From Mycolicibacterium litorale (GTDB lineage Bacteria; Actinomycetota; Actinomycetes; Mycobacteriales; Mycobacteriaceae), in NCBI GenBank assembly GCA_002007745.1, contig CP019882.1:2046001-2110000 (forward strand): 64,000 bases of DNA, in the 5' to 3' direction. Made by a program: the position numbers and the translations under genes. Shown here piece after piece: positions 47,515 through 58,757 of this stretch. Below the pieces are notes generated by a model. It had not been told where the DNA came from, made no database searches, and saw only the letters and a program-made list of their open reading frames with translations. Each line of letters opens with the position of its first letter. The stretch's first letter is position 1.

Positions 47515-48444
47515 CGAAGAGCTGTTGGTGGACCGGGCCGTCACCGAGGTGCTGAAGGCCGCCCGGGCCGAGGCGGGCAGTGCCGATGTTCCGGTGAACC
47601 GGCTGCGCGCCGGTGAGGTGTCGGTCAACGAACTCGCCGAACTGCTGAGCCCGTCGCTGTTCGCCGATGAGCGAGTGGTGGTGCTGGAGTCGGCGGCCGA
47701 AGCGGGTAAGGACGCTGTCGAGCTGATCGCCTCGGCGGCCGCCGAACTGCCCGCCGGCACCATCCTGGCGGTCGTGCACACCGGCGGGGGGCGGGCCAAG
47801 GCGCTCGCCGATCAGCTCAAGAAACTCGGCGCCCAGGTCCATCCCTGCGCCAAGATCACCAAGGCCGCCGAGCGGGCGGATTTCGTGCGCGCGGAATTCC
47901 GCGCCCAGAAGGTCAAGGTCGACGACGACACCGTCACAGCTCTGCTGGACGCGGTGGGCTCCGACATCCGCGAACTCGCCTCGGCCTGCTCGCAGCTGGT
48001 CGCCGACACCGGCGGACACGTCGACGCGGCGGCGGTCCGGCGCTACCACTCCGGCAAGGCGGAGGTCTCCGGCTTCGACATCGCCGACAAGGCCGTGGTG
48101 GGAGACGTCGCCGGGTCGGCAGAAGCGTTGCGCTGGGCGATGATGCGCGGCGTTCCGCACGTGCTGCTCGCCGATGCGCTGGCAGAGGCGGTGCACACGA
48201 TCGCCCGGGTTGGCCCGGTGACGGGGATCCCTACCGGTTGGCGTCCGAACTCGGCATGCCGCCGTGGCGGATCCAGAAGGCGCAAAAGCAGTCGCGGCGC
48301 TGGTCGCGTGACAAGGTGGCGACGGCGATCCGGGTGGTCGCCGCGCTGAACGCCGACGTCAAGGGTGCAGCGGCCGATGCCGACTACGTCCTGGAGGAAG
48401 CGGTGCGCAAGGTGGCGCAGCTAGCGGCCGGCGGCCGGGACTGA
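47474..48444 (+). pseudogene. holA: DNA polymerase III delta subunit, frameshifted in this sequence
   Basis: The clamp-loader delta subunit reads from GTG 47474 ([19 protein letters not shown]) in one frame to about 48222. It continues in the next frame from about 48227 ([19 protein letters not shown]) to the stop at 48444; the full product would be about 323 aa. The break is in the G run 48223-48226, which has four G where five restore the frame and the conserved GDPYRL motif. holA is essential in bacteria, so a sequencing error is much more likely than a real loss. The start overlaps comEC. Confidence 0.85.
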
Positions 48445-48446
48445 AA

Positions 48447-48480
48447 CCGGCAAATTGCAACGGGCACGTTGCAGCGCCGG
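48447..48480. terminator. Stem-loop between convergent holA and rpsT
   Basis: TGCAAC pairs with GTTGCA around GGGCAC, with an outer CCGGC/GCCGG stem. It lies in the short gap between two convergent genes and could end transcription from both sides, although no clear U-tract follows. Confidence 0.4.
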
Positions 48481-48483
48481 GAA

Positions 48484-48744
48484 TCAGATCTTGGCGAGAG
48501 CCTGCGCGAGCGCGGACTTCTTGTTGGCCGCCTGATTCTTGTGGATGACGCCCTTGCTGGCAGCCTTGTCCAGCTTGCGGCTGGTCGACACCAGCAGCTC
48601 GGCGGCCTTGTCCTTGTCACCCTCGGCAGCGGCCTGACGGAATCCGCGGATGGCCGTGTGCAGGGAGCTCTTCACCGACTTGTTGCGCAGCCTGCGGCGC
48701 TCGTTGGTGCGGATACGCTTTTCCTGCGACTTGATGTTGGCCAC
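48484..48744 (-). CDS. rpsT: 30S ribosomal protein S20
   Basis: 86 aa. The basic N-terminus [22 protein letters not shown] is typical of S20, which binds 16S rRNA. The start codon is GTG, with AAGAAGGA upstream. It lies between holA and the ATP-grasp gene, as Rv2412 does between holA and Rv2411c, and has its own promoter. Confidence 0.96.
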   Translation of the reverse strand: MANIKSQEKRIRTNERRRLRNKSVKSSLHTAIRGFRQAAAEGDKDKAAELLVSTSRKLDKAASKGVIHKNQAANKKSALAQALAKI

Positions 48745-48821
48745 GCGTTTAGTTCCTTCTTTTACTCAAGCTGGGATGTCTGTCTTGCCGGGGCCGTCAG
48801 GTCCTCGGGCAGCGACTGCCC

Positions 48822-48851
48822 AGGGTATCAGTCGGGGGCACAATCTCCCAA
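48822..48851 (-). promoter_or_regulatory. Probable rpsT promoter
   Basis: On the minus strand a -35-like TTGGGA (48846-48851), an 18-nt spacer and a -10 TACCCT (48822-48827) are visible. Transcription would start near 48815 and give a leader of about 70 nt. Confidence 0.5.
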
Positions 48852-48903
48852 AGTCAAGCTCACTGGCCTGCCGAAACGACGATCGTGGTGCAGCATGTGA
48901 CGG

Positions 48904-50585
<1,682 letters not shown>

Positions 50586-50586
<1 letters not shown>

Positions 50587-51563
50587 TGTTGGCGCGCAAC
50601 GCCGAAGCGCTGTACTGGATCGGTCGCTACGTCGAACGTGCCGACGAAACCGCCCGCATCCTCGACGTGACCGTGCATCAACTGCTCGAGGACTCCAGTG
50701 TCGATCCGGACCAGACCTCCCGGGTGCTGCTGCAGGTGCTCGGCATCGAACCGCCCAAACATCAGCTGGACCTGTGGTCGCTGACCGACCTGGTGGCGTT
50801 CAGCCGCGGGCTGCCGGGAGGATGCTCGATCGTCGACGCGATCTCGGCGGCCCGCGAAAACGCCCGCTCGGCACGGGAAGTCACCTCCAGCGACATGTGG
50901 GAGTGCCTCAACACCACCTACAACGCACTGGCCGAGCGGGAGCGCGCCGCCCGCCGGCTCGGCCCGCACGAGTTCTTCAGCTTCATCGAGGGCCGCGCGG
51001 CGATGTTCGCCGGGCTGGCCGACTCGACGCTGTCCCGCGACGACGGTTACCGGTTCCTGGTGCTCGGTCGCGCCATCGAGCGAGTCGACATGACGGTGCG
51101 GCTGCTGCTGTCCAGGGTGGGTGACAGTGCGTCGTCACCGGCGTGGGTGACGGTGCTGCGCTCGGCCGGCGCGCACGACACCTATCTGCGCACCTACCGG
51201 GGTGTGCTCGATGCCAACCGCGTCGTCGAATTCATGTTGCTGGACCGGCTCTTCCCGCGGTCGGTCTTCTATTCGCTCAAGCTCGCCGAGCACAGCCTCG
51301 ACGAATTGATGCACCGCCAGCACAACCGGGTGGGCGCCACCGCCGAAGCCCAGCGACTGCTCGGGCGGGCCCGCAGTGAGCTCGAGTTCATCCAGCCGGG
51401 TGTGCTGCTCGAGACGTTGGAGGAACGGCTGGCCGCGCTGCAGGCGATGTGCCGCGATGTCGGTGAGGCGGTGGCGCTGCAGTACTTCCACTCCGCGCCG
51501 TGGGTGGCCTGGTCGGACGCCGGCCATGACGGCTCGCTGGTTATCGAGGAAGGTGAGATCTGA
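50586..51563 (+). CDS. Alpha-E domain protein (DUF403)
   Basis: 325 aa helical protein, Rv2410c-like. The opening MLARNAEALYWIGRYVERAD is the family hallmark. It has no known catalytic motif and is thought to bind or position the substrate of the neighbouring ATP-grasp enzyme. ATG 50586 shares a base with the previous TGA and its own stop shares a base with the next ATG. Confidence 0.9.
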
Positions 51564-52402
51564 TGTGGCGCATGCGGGTTGTGCACGCGACGGGGTACGC
51601 CTACAAGTCACCGGTCACCGCCTCCTACAACGAAGCCCGGTTGACTCCGCGCTCCGATTCCCGGCAGAACGTCATCCTCAACCGGGTCGAGACCATCCCG
51701 GCCACCCGGTCCTACCGCTACGTCGACTACTGGGGCACCGCGGTGACGGCGTTCGACCTGCATGCCCCGCACACCGAACTGGAAGTGACCTCCTCCTCGG
51801 TGGTCGAGACCGAAAAGCCTGAGCCGCCTGCGGAATCCGTGTCGTGGGACGAACTGGCGTCCGAGGCGGTGCGGGACCGTTTCGACGAGGTACTGGGTCC
51901 GACCCACTACACGCCGGCCAGCCGGCGGATCGAGCGGGTCGGCAAGCGCATCGCCAAGGAACACGACCCCCGCGAGGCCGTCATCGCCGCGGCCCGGTGG
52001 GTGCACAGCGAACTTGAGTACGTGCCCGGCACCACCGGTGTGCACTCCTCGGGCATCGACGCGCTGCGCGAGGGCAAGGGCGTATGCCAGGACTTCGCAC
52101 ACCTTTCGCTGATCCTGTTGCGCAGCATGGGAATCCCCGCCCGGTATGTGTCGGGATACCTGCACCCCAAGAAGCATGCGGTGGTAGGTGACACCATCGA
52201 CGGCCAAAGCCATGCCTGGATCCAGGCCTGGACCGGCGGCTGGTGGAACTACGACCCGACCAATGACACCGCGATCAACGAGCAGTACATCAGCGTGGGA
52301 GTAGGCCGGGACTACGCCGACGTGACGCCGCTGAAGGGCATCTACTCCGGCGAGGGTTCCACCGATCTCGACGTGGTGGTGGAGATCACCCGGCTGGCCT
52401 GA
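51563..52402 (+). CDS. Transglutaminase-like cysteine protease/transferase
   Basis: 279 aa, Rv2409c-like. An N-terminal beta domain (MRVVHATGYAYKSPVTASYN) is followed by the transglutaminase core, with the catalytic cysteine in REGKGVCQDFAHLSLILLR (near residue 175), the histidine in SHAWIQAW and the aspartate in NYDPTND. It could cleave or transfer the product of the ATP-grasp enzyme. It is the last gene of the three-gene unit and converges with the PepSY gene. Confidence 0.91.
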   Translation: MWRMRVVHATGYAYKSPVTASYNEARLTPRSDSRQNVILNRVETIPATRSYRYVDYWGTAVTAFDLHAPHTELEVTSSSVVETEKPEPPAESVSWDELASEAVRDRFDEVLGPTHYTPASRRIERVGKRIAKEHDPREAVIAAARWVHSELEYVPGTTGVHSSGIDALREGKGVCQDFAHLSLILLRSMGIPARYVSGYLHPKKHAVVGDTIDGQSHAWIQAWTGGWWNYDPTNDTAINEQYISVGVGRDYADVTPLKGIYSGEGSTDLDVVVEITRLA

Positions 52403-52406
52403 GGCG

Positions 52407-53984
52407 TCATTGCTGTGCGCCGACCGGCACCACCTGGTCGCCTTCACCCTCTTCGGCGTCCGGTGGCGCGGCTTGCGGCTCGGACGGCCCGCGACGGGTG
52501 GCGATGATGCCCTCGACCACCAGGACGATCAGCAGCGAGACTCCGAAGACCGGGTAGAGCACGCCGAGTGCGACCGCGGTGACGGTCACCGCGATCAGCG
52601 CGCCCCGCGGTGTGTCGGCGCGGGTGGCCGCGCTGGCCGGGCCGGGCAGACCGGTGCTGCCTTTCGGTCGGCGTTTCCACCACATCAGCAGTCCGGTGAG
52701 CACGCTGACGAGCACGCCGAGGCAGGCGACGGTGGCGGAAATCCTGGTGAGCCAACCCAATTGGTTGCCCATGTGCATGGCGATCCCGAAGCTGGTGAGC
52801 CTCGACAGCGCACCGTCCTGGGCGGCGGTGGCGTTGGCTATCGTGGCACCGGTGAACTGGTCGAGGTACAGCGTGCGCTGTTCGGAAACCCGTTGCGGCC
52901 AGCGATTCACCACGGTGTAGCTGCCGTACACGGTCTTGCCGTCCACGGTGGAGTCCGACGGCGGGATGATCGAATAGCCGGGCACCATGTGCTCGTCTTT
53001 GGCGATCTTGTCGATATCGGCGTAGGACAGCCGCGCCGCGACGGCGCCACCGGGTTGCGAGGCATAGATGGGATCGTCGGTGGCGGCCCACGCGATCCGT
53101 CGGCCCAGCCGGTCGTAGTCGCCGAGTTTCGCCGCCGTCGACGCAGCGTCGATCTCGGCGGAGGGGGTGACGGTGGCGGCGACCGCTCGCCAGTTCTCGC
53201 CCCAATAGCGGGTCCAGGTCATTCCGGAGACGATGTAGCCGATCAGGATGACCGCGACCACCACACCGGTGAGGGCATGGATGTCGCGCCACCGGATCCG
53301 GCCGCCCTTGCCCCACCGGACTTTCAGCAGCGGTTTGGCGGCTTCGATCGCGCGGGGCCACCACAGGTAGATACCGCTGGCCAGCAACACCAGAATCCAG
53401 GTGGCGGTCAGTTCGATCCACAGATTGCCCACCCCGACCGGGATGGTGGCGTCGGGGTAGGCCGACGGGTTGATCAGATGCCCCAATGACGGCAACTGCA
53501 CATGCGGACCGTCGTTGCCGAACATCCGGTGTAGCTGGTTGGCCCACCCCACCAGTCCGGAGAGTTGGTCGCGCTGGCCGAGATACGCGCCGGTGTACGG
53601 ATTTACGAACACCTGGACGACATTGGTCTCGGCCTGCGGGTAGCCGGGGGCGTCGGGAGCCAGGAAATCCACCCGGGTGGACCCGGCTGCGTTGTCCGGC
53701 GGTGTCACCGCTTCGAGCGAGAAGTCCGAACCGACGTGCTGTTTGGCGGTGGTCACCTGCTGATCCAGCGGGACCGTCGCCGGGCCTTGCTCGACGACGA
53801 ACAGGTGCCGGTTCAGCGCGGCGTCCAGTGGCTGGCTGTACAGGATCACCAGCCCGGTGCAGGCCAGCACCACCAGCACCGGCGCTGCGAACAGCCCCAC
53901 CCAGAAGTGCAGCCGCCAGATCCGGCGCAGCACCGCGGCATCACTACGCCGTTTCGGTCGATTCGAAGTCTCCGTCGTCGTCAC
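52407..53984 (-). CDS. PepSY-associated membrane protein
   Basis: 525 aa. After a cytoplasmic N-terminus, RIWRLHFWVGLFAAPVLVVL is the first of four to five membrane helices, with PepSY regions in the large external loops (for example between residues 50 and 190). GMTWTRYWGENWR and LTRISATVACLGVLVSVLTG lie in later helices. Such PiuB/PepSY_TM proteins are often iron- or heme-linked, and some act as flavin reductases. No siderophore gene is nearby. The start is GTG 53984. Confidence 0.85.
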   Translation of the reverse strand: MTTTETSNRPKRRSDAAVLRRIWRLHFWVGLFAAPVLVVLACTGLVILYSQPLDAALNRHLFVVEQGPATVPLDQQVTTAKQHVGSDFSLEAVTPPDNAAGSTRVDFLAPDAPGYPQAETNVVQVFVNPYTGAYLGQRDQLSGLVGWANQLHRMFGNDGPHVQLPSLGHLINPSAYPDATIPVGVGNLWIELTATWILVLLASGIYLWWPRAIEAAKPLLKVRWGKGGRIRWRDIHALTGVVVAVILIGYIVSGMTWTRYWGENWRAVAATVTPSAEIDAASTAAKLGDYDRLGRRIAWAATDDPIYASQPGGAVAARLSYADIDKIAKDEHMVPGYSIIPPSDSTVDGKTVYGSYTVVNRWPQRVSEQRTLYLDQFTGATIANATAAQDGALSRLTSFGIAMHMGNQLGWLTRISATVACLGVLVSVLTGLLMWWKRRPKGSTGLPGPASAATRADTPRGALIAVTVTAVALGVLYPVFGVSLLIVLVVEGIIATRRGPSEPQAAPPDAEEGEGDQVVPVGAQQ

Positions 53985-54032
53985 GGCGCATTAGTCGGGC
54001 GCTCTGCGGGGTTGGTTCCCGGGGCGCCGAGA

Positions 54033-54803
54033 TCAGCGCACGACGGTGAGGATGCGCGGACCCTGCTCGGTGACGGCGATGGTGTGTTCGGAGTGCGCGG
54101 TATTGGAACCGTCCGCGGAGCGCAGCGTCCAGCCATCGGGGTCGACGGTCAATCGGTTCGTTCCGCGCCCCCACCACGGTTCCAGAGCCAGGGTCATCCC
54201 GGGCCGCAGCCTCAACCCGCGCCCCGGCCGGTCCCGGTTGGGGACGTGCGGGTCCTCGTGCATGGTCCGGCCGATCCCGTGGCCACCGAAGTCGGTGTTG
54301 ACGGCGTATCCGTCGGCAGCGGCGACGGCGCCGATGGCGGCGCCGACGTCGCCGAGGTGGCCGCCGGGTACCGCGGCGGCGATCCCGGCGGCCAGCGCCC
54401 GTCGGGTGGAGGCGACCAGCGCGCTGTCAGCCGGGTCGGTGTTGTCACCGACGACGACGGTCACCGCGGAGTCCGCGGCCCACCCGTCGATCGACACGGC
54501 GAAATCCATGGTGAGCAGGTCACCGTCGCGCAACACGTAGTCGTGCGGAAGACCGTGCAGCACAGCGTCGTTGACGGAGAGGCAGATGACGTTGCGGAAC
54601 GGCCCGCGGCCGAAGGACGGTGCATAGTCCCAGTAGCAGGACACCGCGCCGCGCTCGGCGACCAGCGCCCTGGCGCGGTGTTCGAGGTGCAGGAGGTTCA
54701 CCCCCGGTTCGGCTTGGTCGGCCAGTGTCGCGAGCGTGCTCGCCACGAAGGCGCCGGTGACGGCCATCTTGTCGATTTCGCCGGCCGTCTTGAGTTCGAT
54801 CAT
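54033..54803 (-). CDS. Methionine aminopeptidase, type I (extra copy)
   Basis: 256 aa. All five metal ligands are present: the two Asp in MDFAVSIDGWAADSAV, His in GHGIGRTMHEDPHVPN, Glu in LALEPWWGRG and Glu in AHSEHTIAV; the substrate histidine lies in AVLHGLP. Mycobacteria already have map genes elsewhere, so this is probably an additional enzyme. ATG 54803 is used because the longer frame has an unlikely N-terminus. It diverges from a small XRE regulator gene with shared palindromes between them. Confidence 0.88.
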   Translation of the reverse strand: MIELKTAGEIDKMAVTGAFVASTLATLADQAEPGVNLLHLEHRARALVAERGAVSCYWDYAPSFGRGPFRNVICLSVNDAVLHGLPHDYVLRDGDLLTMDFAVSIDGWAADSAVTVVVGDNTDPADSALVASTRRALAAGIAAAVPGGHLGDVGAAIGAVAAADGYAVNTDFGGHGIGRTMHEDPHVPNRDRPGRGLRLRPGMTLALEPWWGRGTNRLTVDPDGWTLRSADGSNTAHSEHTIAVTEQGPRILTVVR

Positions 54804-54820
54804 GCTTCGAGCCCGTCTGT

Positions 54821-54836
54821 CGGTATTTTTATACCG
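54821..54836. promoter_or_regulatory. Palindromic operator 1 (map side)
   Basis: CGGTAT-TTTT-ATACCG is a perfect 6-4-6 inverted repeat. On the minus strand it contains TATAAA, a good -10 for map, about 20 bases before the map ATG, so a bound protein would block map transcription. Confidence 0.7.
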
Positions 54837-54854
54837 TTCCGACGGTACCACGAT

Positions 54855-54870
54855 CGGTATTTGAATACCG
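54855..54870. promoter_or_regulatory. Palindromic operator 2 (xre side)
   Basis: CGGTAT-TTGA-ATACCG has the same arms as operator 1 and lies 34 bp from it, centre to centre. It ends two bases before the -10 TATGCT of the xre gene, so it overlaps the -35 region. Confidence 0.7.
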
Positions 54871-54872
54871 GC

Positions 54873-54878
54873 TATGCT
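54873..54878 (+). promoter_or_regulatory. -10 box of a leaderless xre transcript
   Basis: TATGCT ends 7 nt before the ATG at 54886. The earlier in-frame ATG at 54874 lies inside this box and is therefore rejected as the start. Confidence 0.65.
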
Positions 54879-54885
54879 GGGCCCC

Positions 54886-55152
54886 ATGGTCCGCGTACCG
54901 CTGAACCCCGAGCAGATCCGCGCCGGTCAGCGGCTGGGCGCGCTGTTCAGGACGGCGCGCGCCGGGCGGGCACCCGAGATCGTCGCTCGCGAGGCCGGGA
55001 TATCGCCGGAGACGTTGCGCAAGATCGAAGTCGGCCGGTTGCCGAGCCCCGGTTTCGGGACGGTCGTCGGACTGTGCGACGCGCTTGGATTGCCGCTCGG
55101 GAAGGCGGTCGAGGTGTGGCGCGGCGAAGCGGATGAACAGGTGGCGATCTAG
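54886..55152 (+). CDS. Small XRE-type helix-turn-helix regulator
   Basis: 88 aa. The HTH covers about residues 14-70 ([20 protein letters not shown] is the helix-turn-helix, followed by [13 protein letters not shown]). It has no other domain. It starts from a leaderless promoter beside operator 2 and diverges from map, so it most likely represses itself and map through the two identical-arm palindromes. Its last four bases overlap the end of the convergent rnz gene. Confidence 0.85.
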   Translation: MVRVPLNPEQIRAGQRLGALFRTARAGRAPEIVAREAGISPETLRKIEVGRLPSPGFGTVVGLCDALGLPLGKAVEVWRGEADEQVAI

Positions 55153-55976
55153 CCGATCGACACCCGGTGCAGGTCGTTGCCGAGCTCGACCGGACCGGTG
55201 AACTCGGTGGCCGCCAGCGCCCGCCACTGCTCCTCCTGTCCGGGCGCCAGTGGTGGTACGTAGTGGGTGAGCACCAGGGTCCCGACTCCGGCACGGGCGG
55301 CGGTGGCTGCCGCCTGCTCGACCGACGAGTGATAGTCGAGGATGTCGCGGATGCGCTGGACCGGCATCTGCTGGACAAGATCGGCCCGAATGACGGTGTG
55401 CACCAATGCGTTCGCGCCCTGTGCCAGCTGGTCCAGTGACGCACACGGTACGGTGTCGCCGGCCAGTACCACCGACGCGCCCTGGTACTCGATACGGAAA
55501 CCCAGAGTGGGCTCGACCGGCCGGTGATCGGTGGGGGCGGCGGTGATGCGCACGCCGTCGGCATCCCACACCTGACCGTCGGAGTACTCGTACACCTCGA
55601 TAGCGGGCGGGTCGGTGATATCGGGGTGGTGGCCGATGCGGTAGCTGATGTCGGGAGCCAGCGCGGCCAGCGTCGCCTCGACGACGGCCTTGGTGCCGGG
55701 CGGTCCGATGATGGGCAGCGGCGTCGGCACGAACGTCGTGACCCAGCGGGTGGTGATGACGTCGGACAGATCGGTGATGTGGTCGCTGTGCAGGTGGGTC
55801 AGCAACAGCGCGGTGAGGTTGGCGGCACCCACGCCTGCCGCGGCGGCGCGCATCAACACCCCGCGTCCACAGTCCACCAGGAAGACTCCGTCTCCGGCCC
55901 TGACCAAGGTGGACGGTCCGGCCCGGTTGGGGTCGACCATCGGACTTCCGGTGCCCAGCAGCGTGATGTCGATCAT
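55149..55976 (-). CDS. rnz: Ribonuclease Z-like metallo-beta-lactamase protein
   Basis: 275 aa, Rv2407-like. The metal-binding motif is [15 protein letters not shown] (near residues 59-73), with later histidines in TDHRPV and LAGDTVP (aspartate) and LTHYVPPL. RNase Z removes the 3' trailer of tRNA precursors. The gene name follows M. tuberculosis annotation; related MBL proteins can be arylsulfatases, so tRNA processing is inferred. The start is ATG 55976. Confidence 0.85.
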   Translation of the reverse strand: MIDITLLGTGSPMVDPNRAGPSTLVRAGDGVFLVDCGRGVLMRAAAAGVGAANLTALLLTHLHSDHITDLSDVITTRWVTTFVPTPLPIIGPPGTKAVVEATLAALAPDISYRIGHHPDITDPPAIEVYEYSDGQVWDADGVRITAAPTDHRPVEPTLGFRIEYQGASVVLAGDTVPCASLDQLAQGANALVHTVIRADLVQQMPVQRIRDILDYHSSVEQAAATAARAGVGTLVLTHYVPPLAPGQEEQWRALAATEFTGPVELGNDLHRVSIG

Positions 55977-56069
55977 GGGGATATTCCTACCGTGCCGACC
56001 GGTGGACTGGGTTCGACTGGACCGGCGTGGCGTCGACTGAAGGGTCCGGTTGTCGGCTCGAGGTGCTCC

Positions 56070-57038
56070 TCAGGGGGCCAGCAGGAGCTTGCCCGTGGTC
56101 TGGCGGCTCTCCATGTCGGCGTGCGCGCTCGCCGCGTCCGCCAGGCGGTACTCGCCCCCGATCCGGACGGAGATGCTGCCCTGCTCGATCCACCGGAAGA
56201 GCTGGGCGGAATGCGCGCGAAGCAGCTCGGGCGTGTGGATGTGGTCGGAGAACACCGCATAGCCGATCTTGATGCTCCTGGGCAGGCTCATGATGTCGAT
56301 CGGTCCGGGCCCGCCCAGCACCGGGCCGTACCAGCAGAAAGTCCCGGACCGGCCGAGGATGTCCAGCGAGCCCCGGAAGGTTGCCGGACCCGAACCGTCG
56401 TAGACGACGTCCACCCCATCTCCGCCGGTCAGGGCGAGGGTCTGGGCGACGAAGCGGCCCTCGGCGTCGACGATCACATGCTCGGCGCCGGCGTCGATGG
56501 CGGCTGCGACCTTGTCCTGGGACGAGACGCGTCCGATGACATGCCCGCCCCTGAGCTTGATGATCTGGGTCAGGAGCAGTCCGAGTCCGCCGGCGGCGGC
56601 GTGGATGAAGGCGACGTCGTCGGGTCGGATCGCGTAGAAGTCGGTGGCGAAGTGACTGGCGGTCAGGCCCTGCATCATCACCGAGGCGGCGACGCGGTCG
56701 TCGATCGTGTCGGGCACCGGTACCAGTGCGGCGGCCGGGATCGCCAGGCGTTCGGCATAGCTACCCGGTGCGTAGACCCAGGCGACCCGCTGCCCGGCGG
56801 TGAATTCGTCGACTCCGTCACCGAGCGCCAGCACCCGGCCGGAGCCCTCGACACCAAGCACTTTCGGGTCGGGCACGTCGGTCCAGGCCGTGCCCTGCCG
56901 TACCCCGATGTCCATGAAATTGACACCGGCATACGCCACCTCGACCACCACCTCACCGGGACCGGCCACCGGTTCCGGCCGCTGCACGTACTCGAGCACC
57001 TCGCTACCGCCCCGGGTGTTCATCACTATGGCTCGCAT
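56070..57038 (-). CDS. Zinc-independent quinone oxidoreductase (MDR family)
   Basis: 322 aa. The N-terminus MRAIVMNTRGGSEVLEYVQ and the motif YAGVNFMDIGVRQG are typical of quinone oxidoreductases; the NADPH-binding AAAGGLGLLLTQIIKLRGG is near residues 145-163. The cysteines of zinc alcohol dehydrogenases are absent. ATCAGGAGTGACCC precedes the ATG. It reduces quinones or enones with NADPH; the physiological substrate is unknown. It diverges from the glutamine synthetase gene. Confidence 0.9.
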   Translation of the reverse strand: MRAIVMNTRGGSEVLEYVQRPEPVAGPGEVVVEVAYAGVNFMDIGVRQGTAWTDVPDPKVLGVEGSGRVLALGDGVDEFTAGQRVAWVYAPGSYAERLAIPAAALVPVPDTIDDRVAASVMMQGLTASHFATDFYAIRPDDVAFIHAAAGGLGLLLTQIIKLRGGHVIGRVSSQDKVAAAIDAGAEHVIVDAEGRFVAQTLALTGGDGVDVVYDGSGPATFRGSLDILGRSGTFCWYGPVLGGPGPIDIMSLPRSIKIGYAVFSDHIHTPELLRAHSAQLFRWIEQGSISVRIGGEYRLADAASAHADMESRQTTGKLLLAP

Positions 57039-57126
57039 GGGTCACTCCTGATCACGATGGTCTTCAGCGGTCCGTCACCGACGAGGATGGCCGGTGAGAA
57101 TTGGACCTGCAAGTCCAAAAATTGCC

Positions 57127-57158
57127 CGCCCCGCCGCCGCTGACGCGGCGGCGGGGCG
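57127..57158. other. Perfect 14-bp stem-loop between divergent genes
   Basis: CGCCCCGCCGCCGC and GCGGCGGCGGGGCG pair perfectly around TGAC. The element lies in the 315-base gap between the quinone oxidoreductase (start 57038) and glutamine synthetase (start 57354) genes. A further palindrome CTATCGATAG follows at 57177-57186. The stem resembles a terminator but lacks a U-tract on either side and no gene ends here. It may block read-through or lie in an mRNA leader. Nothing else is seen in the gap except the AGAAGGG ribosome site of the next gene. Confidence 0.6.
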
Positions 57159-57353
57159 TCAGACCGTTTCGATGATCTATCGATAGTTCATCGCGGCTGG
57201 TGCATCGGATAAATGGCTTTCAGCAGGCAGATAACGGTCACGATTTCAATAGGTCATTCACTGACTGGAAACAAGGCCGCAACAGATCAGCTCTACCGTC
57301 GAATGGCACTGGCCGGCGATCAGGCCTGCGCGGATATCGCAGAAGGGACACCG

Positions 57354-58723
57354 ATGACCACCACGCTCAACGGGCAGGCACCGCATTCCCCGGTACTCGA
57401 GGTTGCCGAACGGCTGGCGGCCGCCGGGGTTCGGTATGCGGCGATCAGCTTCGTCGACATGCATGGCAAGCCGAAGGCGAAGATGGTTCCGCTGGCTCAT
57501 CTCGAACAAGCCGCCCGCGGGTCGGAGATGTTCACCGGAGCTGCACTGGACGGGGTGCCGCAAGACGTCAACGACGACGAGGTAGCGCCGCACCCGGATC
57601 TCGGCGGGGCGATCGTCATGCCATTCAACCGCGAGATCGCCTGGTTTCCCGGCGATCTGTGGATCGGCGACGAGCCCTTCGAGGCGTGCAGCCGGCAGAT
57701 CCTCAAACGGGTGACCGCCGACGCCACCGCCCTCGGATATACGTTCAACCTCGGTATCGAGACCGAGTTCTTCCTGCTGTCCGACCGCACGGGCGTGCCC
57801 GAACCGGCCAGCCCCGACGACAACCTGGACAAGCCGTGCTACGACCTGCGCGGTCTGTTGCACAACTACGGCGTGGTAGACGAGATCGTCACCGCGATGA
57901 ATGAACTCGGCTGGGACGTCTACTCGTTCGACCACGAGGACGGAAACGGACAGTTCGAGACCGACTTCACCTACACCGACGTGGTCTCGATGGCCGACCG
58001 CTTCGTGTTCTTCCGGATGATGGTCGGTGAGATCGCGCGCAAGCATGGTCTGTTCGCTTCCTGGATGCCCAAACCGTTCGCCGACCGGACCGGCAGCGGC
58101 GCGCATTACAACATGTCGCTGGCCGACGCGGACGGTGTCAATGCATTCGCAGCGCCGGACGACCCACGGGGTGCGGACTGTCCGAACTCGGATATCAGTT
58201 CATCGCGGGCATCGTGCGTCATGCCCCGGCGATCTGCGCGGTGATCGCACCCACCGTCAACAGCTATAAGCGACTGGTCAAACAGGGCAGCATGTCCGGG
58301 CTGACCTGGGCGCCGATCTTCGCGTGCTACGGCGACAACAACCGCACCAACATGCTGCGAATACCCAAGGGCGGCGGTCGGGTGGAGTGCCGTGCGGCCG
58401 ACAGCGCGAGCAATCCCTACCTGGGAGGGGCGTTGATGCTGGCGGCCGGTCTGGAGGGAATCCGGGAGGGGCTCGACCCCGGAGAACCCAACCGGGACAA
58501 TCTCTACCGGCTCTCGGAAGCGGACCTGGGGGAGCGCGGGATAACATGGCTGCCCCGCTCGCTCGGCGAGGCGGTCGATGCCCTCGAGGCAGACCCGTTG
58601 GTGAGCGAGGTTTTCGGCAAGGCGATGTTCGAATCGTTCGTCAGCGAGAAGCGATCGGAGTGGGATTCCTACAACGCCCACGTCTCGTCATGGGAGTCCG
58701 ATCGCTACCTGAGGTTCTTCTGA
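57354..58723 (+). pseudogene. Type III glutamine synthetase (GlnT-like), frameshifted in this sequence
   Basis: One protein of about 456 aa is split in two frames. The first part, from ATG 57354 (AGAAGGG upstream), has FVDMHGKPKAKMVPL, the metal-binding IETEFFLL, FDHEDGNGQFETDF and GSGAHYNMS. The second, from about 58172, has [16 protein letters not shown] and [21 protein letters not shown]. The break is in the G run 58168-58171: four G where five give [18 protein letters not shown] in frame. All catalytic motifs are kept, so a sequencing error is likely. Type III (GlnT) enzymes ligate ammonia or an amine to glutamate. A creatininase-family gene and a tetR gene follow. Confidence 0.85.
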
Positions 58724-58757
58724 TGGTCTGCGCTGCACCCCGTTCGGGTGGCCCCAG

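Noticed and set aside
54874..54885. Earlier ATG for the XRE regulator
   Set aside because: It is part of the TATGCT -10 box of a leaderless promoter whose start site fits ATG 54886.
54033..55152. map and xre genes as a toxin-antitoxin pair
   Set aside because: The genes are divergent rather than in one operon, and the enzyme has a complete catalytic site of a housekeeping type. A repressor circuit explains the layout better.
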